A DNA stretch of 64,000 bases from the NCBI RefSeq assembly GCF_963678635.1, contig NC_087063.1:40934759-40998758 (forward strand). Reading direction: 5' to 3'. The notes below the pieces were generated by a model, which was not told the DNA's origin, ran no database searches, and saw nothing but the letters and a program-made list of their open reading frames with translations. This document shows, one piece after another, positions 1-10,300 of the stretch (its first letter is position 1; each line of letters begins with the position of its first letter). The stretch is from Symsagittifera roscoffensis. Taxonomy: Eukaryota; Xenacoelomorpha; Acoela; Convolutidae. The position numbers and the translations under genes were made by a program.

Positions 1-575
1 GGACATGGATGATCTCGAATCAGTTGTTGAGCCAGAAGTGGCCGCACGCTCTTTTTCTCGTCTTTGATCCGATTGGAACTCCATCACTCGTGTCGGCGTT
101 TTTGAAGTCGGGCGTCCCCCAGTTCTTTTCCCCGTCGCTTTCCGTTTTGATGGGCTGTTTTTTTTTCGTGTTAGCTTCACGGGTAGACCTGAAGCCTCTT
201 CTTTAAACATCGGGTGTCGTGGTGCACTCGGGTTTTCTATATCTAAAAAACGTAAACAAGGACTAGTTCTCCGAGCGGATTCATATGCCACGTAATCACT
301 GAGCGTTGAGGGGCGACATGGACCATAAATTAGAGGGTTAGGTACGAATGCAAAACCACTGTTTCTTAGTAGCCGTGGTTGTTTTCCTTTTGTTTAGACC
401 CACGCCGTATGTGGTGTGTAAGTTAGGTTTTTTCCATCGATCGTTTTGTGTTTTTGTTCAAAAGTTTTTGGGACTTTCAATTTCGTAGCCAATCCAATTG
501 TTTTTCTTGCTACTTGCTCCGCCTTCTTTCTTATTATTTGATCAGGTTGCTGTTGTATCCCTTTATATCATAAAT

Positions 576-890
576 TTAATCTTTCTTTTCTAGTGCTACC
601 GCTTTTCTAGTTTTCACACCTGTTGTGGTATGTGGTTGATTGTCCACAATTCCAGTGTTCTCAGCAACAATTGGCTCTGGTATTCTGAGTTTGATGCACA
701 GTTCTTCCTCTGACCACTTCTGCAGGTCGTGCATTATTTCTTCTGGGTGAGTCAGATTTTTCCGATCTAAACAAGCGTGTTTAGCGTTCTCCCAATTTAG
801 ATTACTAGGTGATCTATTAGTCGTTATATTCGAAAGTGGTGTGTTAGATTTCCGGCCGATATGTGCTTCGAAAGGTGTGATTTTAGTCAC
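576..890 (-). pseudogene. integrase C-terminal region of the Ty3/Gypsy fossil
   Basis: The minus strand reads KITPFEAHIGRKSNTPLSN followed by NLNWENAKHACLDRKNLT, matching the usual end of Ty3/Gypsy integrase (TPFEAHFGRK-type motif). Positions 1-575 belong to the further 3' part of the element or its flank; I recognise nothing there. Confidence 0.65.
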
Positions 891-1032
891 TCCGTGCGGA
901 GTTATTCTTTACGTTTTGATTATTTCTGCCACGCTCGATGCAATTTTGAACGGTGCACTTCTTGGATCAATTCACATGACGCCGAGTAGTCGTTTCAATG
1001 TTTGTATCAATCTTTCTACGACAACAATGGAT

Positions 1033-1578
1033 CTATGGTCGTCTACCGGTGCAAACAATAGCTTTGTTGTTTGATTTACAGAATAGTTGAAATTTTTTAG
1101 CGCGAATCGTTTGAGCCTGATCGCACCTTAACCGGCGAGGTACTTCATTATTTGAAATGTATCGTTGCATAAATTTTAATGCAACGTCCACTTTTGTGTT
1201 TGAAACTACCTTAGCCGTTGGGAATTTTGACCATTTATCTACTGCCACTAAAATGTAAGCGTCTCTACTTAACTCGTCGGGGAGCGGTCCCGCAAAATCC
1301 AGTTGGACTTCTTCATTTGGTTCAACTACAGGTTCCATTTGGAAAGAATGTTGCTTACCGATAATTCATTTTAAGTTTTTATCTTGTTGTGTACGTTCTC
1401 GACATCTTAACGCCATTTGTACTACTGTCCTGTGTATATGCGGGAACCAGATATTTTGGCAGAGATCGAGCATGGCCGCAGAACCGGGATGCGTGAGATG
1501 TAGGCTGTCCAGCACCGTTTGCCTGAGTTGCGTTGGTAGGACTATGCGGTCGTCGATTAAGAGGCAGTCGTCTTTCAC
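1033..1578 (-). pseudogene. integrase zinc-finger and catalytic-core region of the Ty3/Gypsy fossil
   Basis: The minus-strand translation includes LDSLHLTHPGSAAMLDL with WFPHIHR, the H2C2 integrase zinc-binding region. It is followed by EEVQLDFAGPLPDELSRDA, YILVAVDKWSKFP and RRLRCDQA, the DDE integrase core around its first and second acidic residues. Part of a dead copy. Confidence 0.8.
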
Positions 1579-1590
1579 ATGCAGACGATT

Positions 1591-2350
1591 TCATATGTTG
1601 TACCAGTATCCGCCAGACGACAATTTGAGTGCGTTCCAGTCCCGTTTTCGTACGAAGTTGACAAGCGGTCTTAAATTCTTGTCCTTTCGGGTGGCCGCTG
1701 CGATGAAGTTAACCCCCAACACTTTTTGGAGTTTTCTTCTATAGAGTGGTGTATCGTCTTCTTCTGTGTTGATCTCCCTGTCGATTGTGGCGAAAATTTC
1801 GTTCACGATGAGATTGTGGCTAGCCTCCAATTGAGTTGTTGTCATAGTGGGAGGTTCGTTATTTGGTTGGAGTTCTTGTATACTGACGTTAGGGTCCACA
1901 CGGCTTACGCAGTATCCGTAAGTTTCCTTTGTTTCGATTGAAAGATCCGTTTGGAGGATTACATTAACTGGCATAGTTGTTGTTTGCGTGGCAGTTGTTG
2001 AAGTTACTTTCATTGTTGGCGGCGTTTTCCCACTAGATCCCTCTGTTGAGTCAGTGAACACAATTTTTGGCAAGGTTGCTGGTTTTCGTTTATGTTCTTT
2101 CTTGCGTCCTTGACGGCGTCTGGTTTTAGTTTCACGTCTGATTGTTTTTTCTTTGGTGGTCTTCTATGCCAAGGCGGATCAGATAGGCTCTCCTCTCTAA
2201 CTGACTCTCCTTGCCATTGGTATTTGTTTGTGTGTTCTCTTGTTGAACCTCGTTCTTCTTTCTGTTCTTTGAGTATGAATCCTCCTGTAAATTCTGTCAT
2301 AATTTGTTTTCTCATTTTTTCTGACCGTCTTTCGTTGAGTTGATTTGTGC
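1591..2350 (-). pseudogene. spacer between RNase H and integrase in the Ty3/Gypsy fossil
   Basis: A Thr-, Gln- and charge-rich minus-strand stretch ends in RRKLQKVLGVNFIAAATRKD and LRPLVNFVRKRDW. The same kind of linker precedes the integrase zinc finger in many invertebrate Ty3/Gypsy elements. The plus-strand open frames across the same bases are shadows. Confidence 0.6.
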
Positions 2351-2597
2351 GATTTATATCGCGAGCTTTTTAATTTTTTGTCGTTGACTGAATTTGAGAA
2401 TGGGTTGTGAGCGAATGATTCGGTTTTGCTTTGGATCAGGTTTGAGTGTTTGACCGCTTATGTAATGACTGCTATGATCATAATGCGATTGAAGTATTGG
2501 TTGGTTTAATTTCGTCCCTTTTTTTCCTCGCGTTTTTTGATCAGCCGATAGGGCGCTAGTTTCCTATTGGCTAATTGGTTTAAAATTCATTTGTCAA

Positions 2598-3250
2598 TCA
2601 TTTCAAAATTGTTAACGAATGAGTTGATTGACGCCACAACAAATTCCTCATCGTACGCGCTGGGGGGTGTTGCAATTCAACCAGATTTCGGGATATATAG
2701 TCAACTAATCCCATTTTGCTCCCTGCCAGATGTTTGATATCGAAGTTAAAAGGGATTAATCGGTCAATCCATCTTGAGCCTACTTTGACTTGTCTTGGAT
2801 CTTTCACTGGCGTTTAAAGCACTGATCAAAGCTTGATGGTCGGTAATTACCGTAAAGTTTTTTTCGTAAAGATAATATTTGAAGTGCTCAATCGCCCACA
2901 CGACCCCCAGGAGTTCTAACTCATTTACTGAATATTTTTCGTCTAACGAGTTAAGGAATCTTGATGCCTACGCGATAGCCTCCCACCGCTCGTTTGTGTT
3001 TTTTTTCTAATGCTGCGCCGATTCCGTATGTAGATGCATCGCAAAGTACTCGTGCGTCGAGGTTTTGGTAAAAGTGTTTGTTTTGTGTAATTTCTGTGAC
3101 AAACTTTTTAATATTATGGAATGCGGAATCATGCTCCGACGACCAAATAAGTGTTTTGTGTTTGCCTGTATTCTTAAGAAGGGGACGGAGTGCTGCCGCG
3201 GCCTGTGCCAAATGTGGGATGTACCTTGTAAGATGATGTATTGATCCCAT
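2598..3250 (-). pseudogene. connection and RNase H region of the Ty3/Gypsy fossil
   Basis: Minus-strand translations contain a MGSIHHLTRYIPHLAQ block, the usual connection after RT, then LRPLLKN and VLCDASTYGIGAAL, the start of RNase H. Further on is RWIDRLIPFNFDIKHLAGSK, the RNase H end. The order and spacing match Ty3/Gypsy pol. Part of a dead copy. Confidence 0.8.
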
Positions 3251-3388
3251 GAAACTTTTAAGTTGTTTAAACGTTTTAGGTGGAAGTTTTTCTATTGCGT
3301 CTGTTTTTCTTGAAAGGGGGGTAGTTCCTTCACTATCTATATGAAATCCAAGCCATTCAATTTGTTTGCATGCGAACTAACACTTATC

Positions 3389-3937
3389 CTATGATATTGC
3401 GAGGTTTTCTTCATCCAGTCTGTGAAGAACTTTTTCCAGTGTTTCCTTATGTTTTTCTATCGATCCTTTTGTGATGATCAGAATGTCATCTAAATACGCG
3501 TAAGTATTTTTACAATTGGTTATTGTAAGATCGATCGCTTTCTGAAATTCTGCCGGCATGTCTGTCAGGCCGTAGAACCCAGTTTCGAACTGAAAAGTTC
3601 CCGTGGCATTTCCCCCTATGAGACTAAAATTACATTGTTCTCTCGTTTTCTTATCCAACGGAATTTGTGAATATCGTAAATCAAGGGAAGAGAATAGCGT
3701 TTGTTCTTTCGTATCAGATTTTTTTGTTTGCGATGTTATCGAGTAAAAGATCAATAATTGGAATTTGATACTTGTTTTTGTGAATGAACCTGTTAAATTT
3801 CTTAGAGTCCAGCGCAAGTATGACTGTTTGGTCTTTTTTACTGTTATTACGATCGTACTGATAAATTGTTTATCAGAACACTTTTCCAAATTTATTATAT
3901 GATTTTGGTCGATTAGTTTGTTGAGTTCGTTTTCCAC
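3389..3937 (-). pseudogene. reverse transcriptase region of the Ty3/Gypsy fossil
   Basis: The minus-strand translation contains typical Ty3/Gypsy RT segments: a GFYGLTDMPAEFQKAID block followed by AYLDDILI, the YxDD catalytic box, then a stretch ending LDEENLAIS that leads towards the connection domain. This is the strongest family evidence in the element. Part of a dead copy. Confidence 0.85.
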
Positions 3938-4299
3938 TCTTTCTTGTAGATGAATCGGAATACGTCGACCCTTTTATTGAATCGGTGTAACGCCCGGGAT
4001 GAATTGTGTTTTCTTTACATGATTTTTTGTTTTTCCAATTCTCACGCATAAGTTTTCGAAGTTTTTTCTTACCCAATGTTTTATACCGGGGTTTGATGTG
4101 TTTTCTTCTGTTATAATCAACCTTTGCTTATGCTGTGGTTGTTCTTGAATTAATTTTATACCGATGCTTGAGAGTAAATTACGGCCGAAAATGTTGGCCT
4201 TTTGGCCGTTGACCACGATAAATGGAGCCGACTGGATAGTCCACCCACCGGATTCTATTGCTAGGATTAGTCGTCTCTTCAGAATAATAACTTTTCCTT

Positions 4300-4997
4300 T
4301 ATAGCAAGCTAGATTTCGTGCGGTATTTTCCGGCGGGATTTTTTTTTAATAGTAGTTTTATCGTTTTGATGTATTCGACGTGCCGTAGTTTCATTTAGGA
4401 ATGAAATTGGACTCCGTGAATCCGCAATGGCAAGAATTTCCTCGGATTTTGTTTTTAGTTTCACAATATGTCCATTTAAATCTTCCTCACTCATTTTCGC
4501 CGTTTGTTTAATTTCGAATGAATCTGAATTTTACAAAATGGAATAATTATCTCTTTGTAATTCCTCCCAACCGTTTTGTGACGTGAAATCTGCGAAAGCC
4601 ACTGGGTCATTATCCTCGTTGTCCTGGTGCTGGCTTTCATTTTCATCTCGTGATTCATTATCAGCGTTATTTTGATGAAATTTTACATGATTCAGCGACA
4701 TACCTTTGCAAAACGTCCGCGTTTTGCACATTTCGTGCAAATTTGATCTCGGGCTGGACATGATTGTAAATGGTTTGGGCTAAACGGATTTCCTTATTTG
4801 TAGCATTATTTTTGTGGAGCGTAATTTTGTGTACTTCTGTTTTGATTTCCCCTTGTGTTTTTATTTTGTCTTCCCCCCGAGTACTTTCCTCTATTGTTGT
4901 TCTGAAAAGGAGATGAAAATCCGCCACGTTGAATGTAACGCATTGGCTCTTGCTTGATCGCAACGGACGAATTTGTTCCGATGGGGTTTAACTTCAT
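4300..4997 (-). pseudogene. gag-end / protease region of the Ty3/Gypsy fossil
   Basis: Short minus-strand open stretches rich in Arg, Asn, Gln and Lys lie between the gag-like region and reverse transcriptase, where nucleocapsid and aspartic protease normally sit. A protease-like stretch is recognisable around 4380-4440. The assignment depends on position and a short motif only. Confidence 0.4.
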
Positions 4998-5138
4998 AGT
5001 TTTGCTATGTTCAAGCCCTTCTCGCGTCTCATTGCATATTCATATGCTTCTTGTGTTCTTGTTTCAGCCAGTAATTCCTCGGCGATTTTTTCATTGTTCA
5101 TGTGGGCGATGAACATATCACGAACCCATTCATTTTCC

Positions 5139-5741
5139 CTATCTCCACAGTCTGCGCGGGACGCTAACTACTAGATCCGCGTGTAATTGTTCTAGTGTTT
5201 CATTTTTTCTTTGTTTACGGCAGATAAAGTTGTATCTTTCGAATGCTATGATTCTATGGGTAATAAAAATTTCTTCTAATACCTGTATTAGCTGTCTTGT
5301 CATTGTCGTCTGTATATTTAGCCCTGGTCGCTTCTGTTGGACCTGTCTCTGACCTTCCATGCCTAGGCATAGAAATAGGTAGCTTCGCTCTCTCGCATCC
5401 GCTTCGTCCCAGTTTACGGAGTTACACATAACGCCTTTGTCTCTTGCTTTGTGGTAACTATTCTCACAATTTACATTCTTTTCTTGGTTTCTTACATCTC
5501 TATTTCTCCGTTGTGCGTCCGTTTCTCCCTGTATCTCGACTTCCAAAATTGGTTCAGATGGCAGAGTAACCTCAGGTTTCTCACGTAGTAGATTTCGGAT
5601 CTCTATTCCGTCTTTTGCGAAAACCGCGAGCTCTACAAGTGCCAACCACTTACTCCATTCTAGTGGGGGCTCTGCTGATGCTTTCTCCCAGAACGAGTTT
5701 ATATTGAGAGGGTTTTTCGCTGATCCTGCTGACTGCGCCAT
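5139..5741 (-). pseudogene. gag-like region of the Ty3/Gypsy fossil
   Basis: A minus-strand open region of about 200 codons begins with a Met at the right end of the element. It lies upstream of the pol regions, as expected for gag. It is charged and rich in Glu, Arg and Gln, with a retrotransposon capsid-like stretch near its end (SLEQLHADL-type context). The family assignment rests mainly on position. Part of a dead element. Confidence 0.6.
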
Positions 5742-5934
5742 GTCATACCCGTAGGTATGCGTAATGTTTAATATTGAATCCGAATGGATTGGTGAGCTAA
5801 TTATGAAAGAGACTAAGACGTAAATAAGACAACTGAATCATAACTGTTTATTTTTATCTTCTGTTGACAAATCACTAAATTCCTTGTTTAGCCTTGTCTT
5901 TCAAGGTCACTTGACCAGCTCAACGCAGTGAGCC

Positions 5935-6006
5935 TAATAAATAACTATACATAATATATATTGCCAATCCTAATAAATAACTATACATAATATATATTGC
6001 CAATCC
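5935..6006. repeat. 36-bp direct tandem duplication
   Basis: The 36-bp AT-rich block at 5935-5970 (starting TAATAAATAACTATAC) is repeated at 5971-6006 with no difference seen. It lies between the retroelement and the first TMF1 exon of the window, in the 5742-6088 stretch that otherwise holds no gene. It could be replication slippage near the element edge. I could not relate it to an LTR. Confidence 0.9.
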
Positions 6007-6088
6007 GGATGACAAAGTTCATAGGTTAAGTTATCAAAGATTACTCAGTGAGTTTTTTAAGCTCAGAAGTGCATTGATATTATTTTAG

Positions 6089-7311
6089 GCATGTCTTCAG
6101 CTTCCGAATCTATAGAAGTCTTGTCATTTCTATCATCAGAGAAAATGGGCGAATCGTACTATCAAGATTTTGCATCTCCGCCCAAGCTCAACGTGCTCCA
6201 CAAAGCGCTAAAACACGGAGACGGATCATCTTCCAGTTCTGGAAATAACCAGCACTCGCCTAATAGTGGTTCAGACTATGGTGTAGAGGAATCTGCGTCA
6301 CCTTCAGAACCTGGGGACTCAGAAATTCCTCTTAATGAACATGAACCCAGTGAAGAAGCACCCGTTGCTGAACAACGCAATATACATCAAAACGAACAAA
6401 TATCTGTAAATGTTTCGTCCGAACGTTTAGGGTCCTCAAATACGGAAGTTACAAATAGTTCCCAAACAGTTCAATCGTGGTTAATGGTCACAGACTCAAC
6501 GGCCAGCACCATCTCAACAAGTAGTACTGTGGTCTCTACCAGTCCTACAGTGTCCGCCTTTCAACCCGATCTGCTTCCGGTTAACAGCGATGAGAGCATT
6601 GCGACATTGGAGCCAGTAGCCCAAGATTTATATTCTTTTCATGGTGATCATTCTGAAAACAGTGGCAGTTCAACTCTAGAGATCAGAGCCATAACACCAC
6701 CAGATATCCAGCAAATGACATCACATTATAATCCAACACCAATGTCTGATTCTCTGCAACCCTTGCCTGACGTGCAATTAAACACATCGTTCAATCAAAG
6801 TGAAGACGGTGAGACTGTTGTTCAGATTCCAGACTTGACAAATAGTTCCAGAGAACGACCGGATATTTTTCCATCTGAAGAGGTGCCTGGAAGTCCAAGA
6901 CAGAATCAGGCAGTTGATTTAGTAGTTCAAGAATTGGATGTCATAAGTGCAGTGGATCAGAGCTCTGCGCGATTGAACGAAGAACTAGCAAATAACGAAG
7001 AGTTACTCCGGGCGGACGAAAGAGTGGACACAGCACCCAACGCGATTGACGTTGTAGTTCAAGAGTTAGACGTCGTCCAAGGCATGGATCTGCCGTCTAG
7101 TAATGCTATGACATCATTAGATATTTTGCCTACAAATATGGAACCTGATTTAACCAGAGGCGAAGATGGAAGTAGATATCGAGAAGAAGAAGTTTCAGCA
7201 AATGAAATTGCGATGCAACAGATAAGTATTTTGAATGAACTTCCAGCTGCTACAATGGATCGAACCGGATCCGCCAATGCTTCAATGCACTCGAGCTCAC
7301 CTGAAAACCAG
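6089..7311 (+). CDS. TMF1: TMF1 large N-terminal exon
   Basis: The exon follows an acceptor TATTATTTTAG ending at 6088 and ends in CAG before GTGAGT at 7312. After the split first codon it encodes 407 residues, rich in Ser, Glu, Asp and Asn and largely disordered. SIEVLSFLSSEKM near its start resembles the SDIEVLDHES segment of vertebrate TMF1, which lies well inside that protein; this argues that the Met codon at 6091 is internal rather than the true start. A D-[LV]-VVQELDV block occurs twice, at residues 276-284 and 320-328. An alternative is transcription starting just upstream with 6091 as initiator, which is less likely given the acceptor and the alignment. Confidence 0.85.
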
Positions 7312-10300
7312 GTGAGTTAATCTGTAGTATGAATAGTATAATCATATGCATGTCTAAACCAATTCAAAAATAATTGTGACGGCTGAATAAAGTTAAAGGT
7401 GTTTTAGCTGAGAGAAGGAGAGCGAACTGCAATAATCGACGAGTTGTTAGAGGTATGCGTAATTTAGACTAAAACTCATCGAAGTTTGACTCGGATATCT
7501 GAAGTATCCTATATATCATTGCTTTGATAATAGAAGATCCAGAGTCTGGAGGAAACTGTGCATGCCAGAGAGCATCAGCTGATATCTGTGAACAAGAGGG
7601 CAACTGATGCACAAGAGGAGAACGAAGAGCTGAGAAGGTAAAATGATTATCGATATTTATGTTCTTAATGGAACGGACAGTTTGGGTTAAAATTAGTTCC
7701 AACTCTTCACACTTGCGAAAGCAAGAGTCTTGTAATCGGGAACAAGACTTTTCCCCCCGTAAACAACTTTTCTTATAAATTTAACTTGATTTATTTTTAC
7801 ATCTTAACAATTTCCTGGTTCTTGTGCACTTGGAATAGAGTTAATGCCGTCGTCTTTGTACCCTAAGGTGCGGGGTTCGAATCCCGGCCGGATGTTTTTT
7901 TCAGTATGTATGCGATTGATTTTTTTTTCGGTAAAAATTGATTTGTCTTGACTTTCGTTTATTTGCTCAAGTTTTGTCGGCTTAATTGCCACTTGCTGAT
8001 TTTTCTGATGCTGTAAGCAAGTATAATGGTTGTTGAAAGTGTTGTTTATTGTAGTTTCAGAGGGACTTGTAATTTTTTAAAGTGGTATTAAAAATTCTTT
8101 TTTTTTTTCGGCTCAACTGGTGTCTGCTCTAAAAATGTTGTTTTGTTTCCGCTTCGTAAGTTTTGTTCCGCTGCCAAATTAGAGTTCAAATGTCTTGCTT
8201 GTTATGCTTGCCTAGAATTCCTGTTTGCTAAAAACAAATGTTATGAAAATGCATGGGATTGGGTTTTATTTTTATTTTTTTTTCTGAGACGCTTTGGATT
8301 TTTTCACTTTTAGCAAATTTTTTCTCGAGACTAGCAGTAGAAAGAATGAAATTCACCTGTGTGTCTGCATAATTGGCTAGTCTGTTTTTACTATACCCCT
8401 CTTCTGTCCACAGCTTTCGAAAAAGTCAGTGAGGAATATTTGAACCATATTTTTGGTTTTTTCTCTTTTTATTTTTCTAGAAAATCAACCTCGCAAATCT
8501 GTAATTGTAAGTGAAATGGAAATAACGGGTTGTGGGAAGCTCCCCTGCATTATCGGCTCTTCATAAATTATTTACACAAAAAAAGATCGCTCTCGGAAAA
8601 GCCATGTACTATATATTCTCAAAAACTAAATTCCCATATTTAAGATTTTTTTGGTTCAATCCAAAGAACTGGTTATGTAAAGCTGCTCTGTGTACGCGAC
8701 TACACCTAAATTTTTTTGCACAAAGTTATGGCCCTCGGAAATGTCAGTTTTGATTTTTTAACCGTTTTTTAAAACACTGACTTTTCTCGAGAACTACCAT
8801 CCCAAATCGGAGTTTTTGGATTCATTCCAAAAAACGGAATGTGGGAAGCTCTTTTGCATCAGCTACTACGCCCAAATTTATCTAACGCAAGGCTATGTTA
8901 CTGGGGAAGTTTTTGATTTGCTGACCGTTTCTTGGACTTTTTAGACGCGATAATTATCCTGCCAAATTTGATATCAAAGGCTTAATCGGAAAAACAAGTT
9001 GTTGTAAGCCTGCTCCATAGTTGGCTACCCCAACTTGACCGTTTTTTTGGAATTTTTTGACTTAACTCGAAAAGTACTGTTCCAATTTTCATGTTAAGTA
9101 TTCAATCCCGCGGAATAAAAACTTTACCTAGTTGGGTTCATGTTATCAAAAAAAGCGATAATCATAAATTGTTCTAGAAATTCAAAGAGCTTAAAAGGCA
9201 TCTATTTTTTTCTTTGAAATTCGAAATTTTTTCAAGAAAGTCAGTGTTCAGGGTTTACTTGCGTTCATTAATCTTTTCTAATCTTCGATTGGCTATGTTT
9301 TAGAAACTTTTTAGATTTTTAAAAATTCACTACAATCTGAGATGAAAATTTCAATCGAAAGAACCGGTCGCGAGAATTTTTCTTGCTGAAGCGGAGAAAG
9401 TTTTGTAAAAGAAAATTCCAATATCTCAAAAATTTTGACTCCTCTCACTTATTTTATTAGAGAAGCAATTACAGGTTTGGGCGAAGTCCAATTTTTGAAA
9501 TGACGTATTGCGTCTCGCATCAGTAGTAAAAAAAATTGACAGCATCAAATACGTACCTCCAGCTTCAGCTGGCCCCCGAGTTGTCTTATTTTTTCAATGT
9601 TTTAGTTTTTTGATCGATTTAAGTTTTTTTTTGTGTTTTTGTTGCCTCTGTTGAGAAGTTTTTGGCAGAACTCAATTTGAAAGGGCTTTTTTATCCTTTG
9701 CTTTCCGAAATTATTCAGCTTGAGATAGTGTTATGGTCTGAATTAATGGCTGAATGTCGTTTTTTCAGTCAGCTGGAGATGCAGTTTCAGAGGCTGGACG
9801 AGGAGACCAGTAGGTTGAATGAAGCACACCAGCTGGAGCTGAACACAGTCACCATCAAGTACAACTCCAGCCAGCAGAGACTGAAGGAGCTGGAGAAACA
9901 GATGCACGACTTCAAAACTGCATCGTAAGCAAATTATGGTCATTACAGACGACATGCTGAGATTAGAATACTCAATTATTAATAGACTAATAAGACAGGC
10001 CAATCTTTTCTATGAAAGTATTAGTTTGATGGTCTGCTTGACAAGTTCATTTAGAGGTCGTTGAGTTTTAAGGAATCGGCTGACTGACAGAAGCGCTGTT
10101 TTATAGTATCAGAGTTGCGGCAAAGGGTCGACAATCTCAAGTTACCGCGGTATTGAATAAAACTTTGAGGGTTTGCGTAAATAAAATTAATTCATAACCA
10201 CTAGTGGCTGGCAAGATTAATGATGAAGTCAGTTGAAGTGAATGGAAGTCTTGACAATTAGTGAATTCTGCTGTCAGGTCTTTCTCGGCGCAGCTGCAGG

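Larger units (their letters stand above)
1..5750 (-). mobile_element. Ty3/Gypsy-type LTR retrotransposon fossil, minus strand, broken
   Basis: Minus-strand translations show, from right to left, a gag-like region, a protease-proximal region, reverse transcriptase with a YLDD catalytic box, RNase H and connection, the H2C2 zinc-finger part of integrase, the integrase catalytic core and an integrase C-terminal part. This gag-PR-RT-RH-IN order is that of Ty3/Gypsy elements (Metaviridae). The reading frames are interrupted many times (of the order of ten), so the copy is a dead fossil of moderate age, still clearly alignable by eye. The left end lies outside the window. The right boundary is uncertain, somewhere between about 5745 and 6030, and I could not delimit an LTR. 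It lies antisense to TMF1, apparently in one of its introns, which is the usual orientation for tolerated intronic LTR elements. Confidence 0.85.

Noticed and set aside
9-2343. Plus-strand open frames over the retroelement
   Set aside because: They overlap clearly recognisable minus-strand pol regions and have no recognisable domains.
6091-6093. ATG at 6091 as the TMF1 start codon
   Set aside because: It lies two bases after a good acceptor, and the following residues align to an internal part of vertebrate TMF1; kept only as an alternative.
7815-7890. A functional tRNA gene
   Set aside because: Only the T-arm/B-box part is convincing; the D and acceptor arms do not pair, and a SINE-like tail follows.
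7804-7992. Minus-strand 62-codon frame with PGFEPRTLGYKDDG
   Set aside because: A known type of shadow peptide produced by tRNA-derived SINEs, not a gene.
8532-8753. Plus-strand open frame of 73 codons in the T-rich repeat
   Set aside because: It falls in a dispersed non-coding repeat whose other copies do not keep the frame.
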